Shown here: one piece after another, positions 60,186 through 64,000 of the stretch
How the letters are laid out: each line of letters starts with the position of its first letter
Position numbering within the stretch: position 1 is the first letter of the stretch
From: Centropus unirufus
Lineage: Eukaryota; Chordata; Aves; Cuculiformes; Centropidae
Reading direction: 5' to 3'
DNA length: 64,000 nucleotides
Assembly (NCBI GenBank): GCA_013397695.1
Contig: VYZI01000107.1
Span: 1,984,644-2,048,643, forward strand
Position numbers and translations under genes: made by a program
The notes under the pieces: generated by a model
Databases searched by the model: none
Seen by the model: the letters and a program-made list of their open reading frames with translations, nothing else
Told to the model about the DNA's origin: nothing

Positions 60186-63100
60186 CCCACATTTTTTTGA
60201 ATCTTAATATTCTAGTCTTAACGTTCCAACATTTTTGATGAAGGAAAAAACGAAAATCATAGGAAGAAGAGCAACAAGTCCATTTCTTTTCATCACAGAA
60301 AACATAAATCAAACAGCTTTTTAGTAAAGATCCCTTCCACTCTGATAAATAACGTTGATTGCAAATACCAAAATTTGAAATAGAAAACAAGTTTGCAAAC
60401 TTAATATTGATTTTTATTTTTTTTCATAAAGTCACACAAATGATTGGAGGATATTTTCAAAATCTATTTTTTTCATCAATTCTTTGGGAAATAACTGATA
60501 GTTTTGGCCAATTTTGGTAGACGTGCTAGTGATTTGTGCATCAGAAACATAATGCAGACAATCATCTAGACAATAAGAATTAACTTGTGAGTGTTTACAA
60601 AACAGAATTAACAATCTTAGATGAAAGCACTATAGAAATAAAAAAATCATCAATCCTACAGAAAATTCTCTCTGTAATAGTCCTGAAGTTTATCCAACTG
60701 GTATGAAATACGAAGCTTTTCCAAAAAACAACACACAAATGGAATCTAAGAAAATATACAGAATTCTAAAGAATTACTGTAAGACCGTATACTAGATAAA
60801 CCCCAAAGGGGTCACTTGGATTCTTAGCTGTTGCTGCTTTCATAGAAATTTAGTGTCACTGTATACAATGTTTAGAATTGCTTAACTCGTTTGTATGCTC
60901 CCAAAAATATTATCCATGAGCAAACTAGCCATTTTTTTCTAAGTTTACTATTCATTAGAAAACAAGCCAATGACTAACTCTGGAACTTGGACCCTTTAAC
61001 AGCCAGTACCAGAAACTTCAAAAGGCATTAAACCAGAGTAGGTTCCTAACCTGCTCGTGCCCCACATTAATTTGCCTCGATAGAGAAAGGCTGGTTTGTG
61101 CCCCAGCACACCTATTTCCAGCAGGGATCACAAGGAAGGGACAGTCCTCTGGAGACCCCATGTCTTACATCATGTAATCTCAAAGACTTTGTAAAAATTT
61201 TTGTCATTGCAAACAGAACCTAAAATATGAAACCTGAAGGCAAATTTGTTATGCAGATGAGCTTTGCTATTCAGGTGAATGCAGAGTTTTTTTTCATCTT
61301 TTTTATCCACTTGGTGCAGTGCAATTTCCCTTTCTTCCAGCAGGTAGAGCTATGGCTTCAAATATTTCTAAATAAAGCTGCCGGTCTATTAATTTGGGTT
61401 GGGCACTGCCTCCTCAACTGCATGACTTTGTGTTTTAGATTAGTGCTTTGAAAAAACAAATCCAAACCAAAGCACAAGCATTCTGATTGCAAGTCCATAA
61501 ATTGTAGGAAGCTAAAACTGAGATCCCATCAACCGGACAAGCCTTCATCTTGCTGTTAGAACTCTAAGACGCCCCCAAAATACTTAGTTATATGGGCTGA
61601 AAGGCTATGTTGATAGGCTGGTTATCTCAATGGTAACGGTGCTCTATGTGAAAACATGAGGCGATATGATTTTCTGCCACAAACACAGAGATTGAACATC
61701 CTCTCCTTTGGACTCCCAACGCATCACCAGGAAAAATAACAATGCTTTCCCCCACCCTGGGAAAGGACAGTAAGAAAATTCTTCAACATGGATGGTAATC
61801 CAGTAAATTAATGTATTTTTTGGTATATTTTTAGTAAAGGCTCCAAGCACAAAACAAATGAGAATCAGGAAAACTTGCGGGTTTTGAAATTGGGGTTTGT
61901 TTAGGTAGTATTTAAATATCTTTTTGCCTTAGATTGTCCATGTATTTCCTAAGCCAGCCAGACTGACTGGTTTAGATAAAGCCCCATCACACCCATAGTG
62001 CTGTTCCCATTTGTGTATTGTTAAAGGGAGTTTATGATGCAAAAATGTTAACAGTTTCTTGACCTCGTACAAAATGGAAGCCTTTTCTTAACCTGGACAA
62101 GGCCTGTGTTGACTATTACACAGGTGTTTGCTGGCTGCACAGAATTACATCCCTGGTCTTATTTCAATTTCTGATGAACAGCTGTCTGCACTGTCTCAGA
62201 AAGAGAAACATCCTGACTGTTCATACTCACAAGAGAACTCACAAAGATTGAATTTCAAGACTCCAGCCTAGCCCTGGGATGTGGTGCCAGACAAGCAAGC
62301 GGGGCAGTTTCTCTACACAGAAACTTGCACGCAGGTAGACAATGTCTGAGCAATATCTGATTCTGATTTGGAGGCTGAATCAATAAATTATCTTTGCAGA
62401 ATGAATTAACTTCTAAACACAAAGAGACAATTATTTGCATTTTACTAGCCTTTCTGCATTTAATTGATAGCCTTATGAAAATTAGTTTATCTCATCTCTT
62501 TAGAAAAATATCAGACCTACCCAAGGCATAATACTACCATGGCAGAACTGCAATTATAGAAGCTATTTGAAATTGCTTGCAAGACACAGTTAGAGGCTGT
62601 GCAGGAAAATATGAATATGAGGTATTATAAAGAGAAAGAATGTCATTCAGAATGCTTCAAGTGCTACGCTAAAGAGAAACTGAATTTACTTGTTCTGACA
62701 TCAGTGAGAAGTGATGATTTCAATGCAGTCAATGTTAATTATATTTCTTTTCTTGGTATTAGTTTGGCAAGTGCAGTTTGTTGGGCCTGAGTTCTTAAGT
62801 GGTAAAAATTAGTGTAGCTCCACTAAAATCAATGAATCTGTTTGAAGAGGATAAGAGCAGTGGCGTGTTGCTTTTTTCCTTGCAGCCTGCTGACATTATA
62901 TTATTTTACTCTGCTATCTTTCATTATCAGCATCAGTTGATAACAGTTCTTAACATGTTTGGGCCATTCACGCACAGCAAGATGCACACAGTGGCTTAAG
63001 CAACACCAGAGATGATGCATTAGCCTCAGTAGTATGTCTTCTGTAACTCAATATTAGAATTGCCATGGAAACCTCTTAGCAACATAGAAGATGAAAATGG

Positions 63101-63334
63101 AACGAAAAGAAACAGTCAGCTCAGATGATAGTTCCAGGGGCAAAGATCTCCAAACCACATAAACTTATTAGCATTGGGAAAACCAAAAAATAAAACTAGA
63201 ATGCATCTGATAAGTTCATCTTTCAAATTCCCAGGTGGATTCTCTCCTCAAGCTGTTGACATCCATCTGGATTTTTTTTTAAATAAAAACCAAAATGGCC
63301 AAGATGTTGTGATGCCTGCATTGTATCAAAAGAA

Positions 63335-63896
63335 GCATGGACAGCAGGCTGAGGGAAGTAGTTTTGCCCCTCTGCTCTCCTTTGGTGAGAACCCATCTCT
63401 GAAGTGCTCAGCTCAGGAAAGACTTGGACCTGTTAGAATGAGGGAGAGGGCCACAAAAATTATCTGAGGGGTGGAACACCTCTCCTATGAGGAAAGGCTG
63501 AGAGGCTGGGGTTGTTCAGCCTAGAGAAGAGAATGCTCTGGGGACACCTGATTGTGGTCTTTCAATACTCGAAAGAGGCTTCTAACAAAGAGTGGGACAG
63601 GCATTTTAGTAAGTCCTGTCATGACATGACAAGTCTAATGGCTTTAAACTAAAAGAAGTTAGACGTAGGCTAGATATAAGGAAGAAGTTTTCTGTGATGA
63701 GGATGGTAAAACATTGGAACAGGTTGTCCAAAAAAGCTTGCACATTCTCCATCCCTGGAAGTGTTCAAGGTCAGAATGGAAGGGGCTCTGAGCAACCTGA
63801 TCTAGTTGCAGATGTCCCTGCTCATTACAGGAAAGGTCGGACTACATGACCTCTAAAGGTCCTTTCCAACCCCAACCATTCTATGATTCTACAATG
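63335..63896 (+). mobile_element. CR1 LINE fragment, copy D, with intact 3' tail
   Basis: The block starts with a degraded piece of CR1 reverse transcriptase (frame open to 63467, with RMRERATKII as a family-typical segment). It continues through GGCTGAGAGGCTGGGGTTG, TTCAGCCTAGAGAAGAG, TGGCTTTAAACTAAAAGAAG and GATATAAGGAAGAAG, all in the order expected for CR1. It ends in the TCCTTTCCAACCCC and ATTCTATGATTCTACAATGA tail. Orientation is plus and the 3' end is near 63896. The coding part contains stops and frameshifts. Its wording in the shared 3' region differs from copies A and C and is closer to copy B, suggesting a different CR1 subfamily, but this was not measured. Confidence 0.94.
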
Positions 63897-64000
63897 ATAT
63901 TTCCATGCTGGTTTAGACTTCTGTAGTGAAACTTGAATTTGTCCTTTTTGCAACTTAGAGATGTCTGGAATTTCAGAGGCCCAGTATTCAGTGTTTTCTG
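63897..64000. other. Unique sequence at window edge
   Basis: The last 104 bases after the CR1 tail show no recognisable feature. Confidence 0.5.

Larger units (their letters stand above)
44681..63334. other. Long unique AT-rich non-coding stretch
   Basis: About 18.7 kb without a supportable gene or recognisable interspersed repeat. Small items are an (AT)n microsatellite at 56702-56741, a 17-base direct repeat at 56394-56410 and 56428-56444, and a near-perfect 22-base palindrome at 60164-60185. A minus-strand open frame of 142 codons (45927-46355) is long for such AT-rich DNA but matches no family I know; it is discussed under findings. The stretch may be intergenic or intronic. Confidence 0.55.

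Noticed and set aside
1..64000. CRISPR arrays, operons, prokaryotic-type genes or a defence system
   Set aside because: CR1 elements, CpG islands and the lack of long genes mark this as vertebrate nuclear DNA; no regularly spaced repeats or bacterial gene structure are present.

Overview
This window is vertebrate nuclear DNA, most likely from a bird. The main evidence is four copies of CR1, the LINE that dominates avian repeats. Three have kept a CR1-type 3' end, with the tail octamer repeat and the usual terminal segment just upstream. A solo LTR resembling the class III (ERVL-like) LTRs common in birds is also present. Recognisable repeats cover only about 2.4 kb, roughly 4% of the window, which fits the low repeat load of birds. 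Other CR1-rich sauropsids (turtles, crocodilians) are not formally excluded.

No complete protein-coding gene can be supported. Most open frames are short and read like chance frames in AT-rich DNA. The window looks like intergenic or long-intron sequence with two CpG-island landmarks. Layout: an A-rich tract (1-40) and a CpG island (61-480) that probably marks a promoter or first exon; unique sequence; CR1 copy A (+, 3640-4230); unique sequence with a possible degraded retroviral pol/env remnant near 15.66-16.21 kb; a long unique AT-rich stretch; CR1 copy B (-, 31937-32112); more unique sequence; CR1 copy C (+, about 40895-41455); a second CpG island (41455-41758) directly abutting copy C; a weak candidate exon (43634-43807); the solo LTR (44162-44680); unique sequence; and CR1 copy D (+, 63335-63896).

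The most interesting part is 40.9-41.76 kb. A CR1 copy there carries a 20-bp internal tandem duplication that breaks its reverse-transcriptase frame, and it has lost its 3' tail exactly where a compact CpG island begins. That island holds a G-quadruplex motif and, 28 bp further on, a full-match CTCF core motif. It is a good candidate for an insulator, boundary or alternative promoter. Several perfect or near-perfect hairpins are scattered in the unique DNA; a three-arm inverted repeat at 2850-2909 is the most structured. Gene identity, chromosomal location and species cannot be read from this sequence alone.
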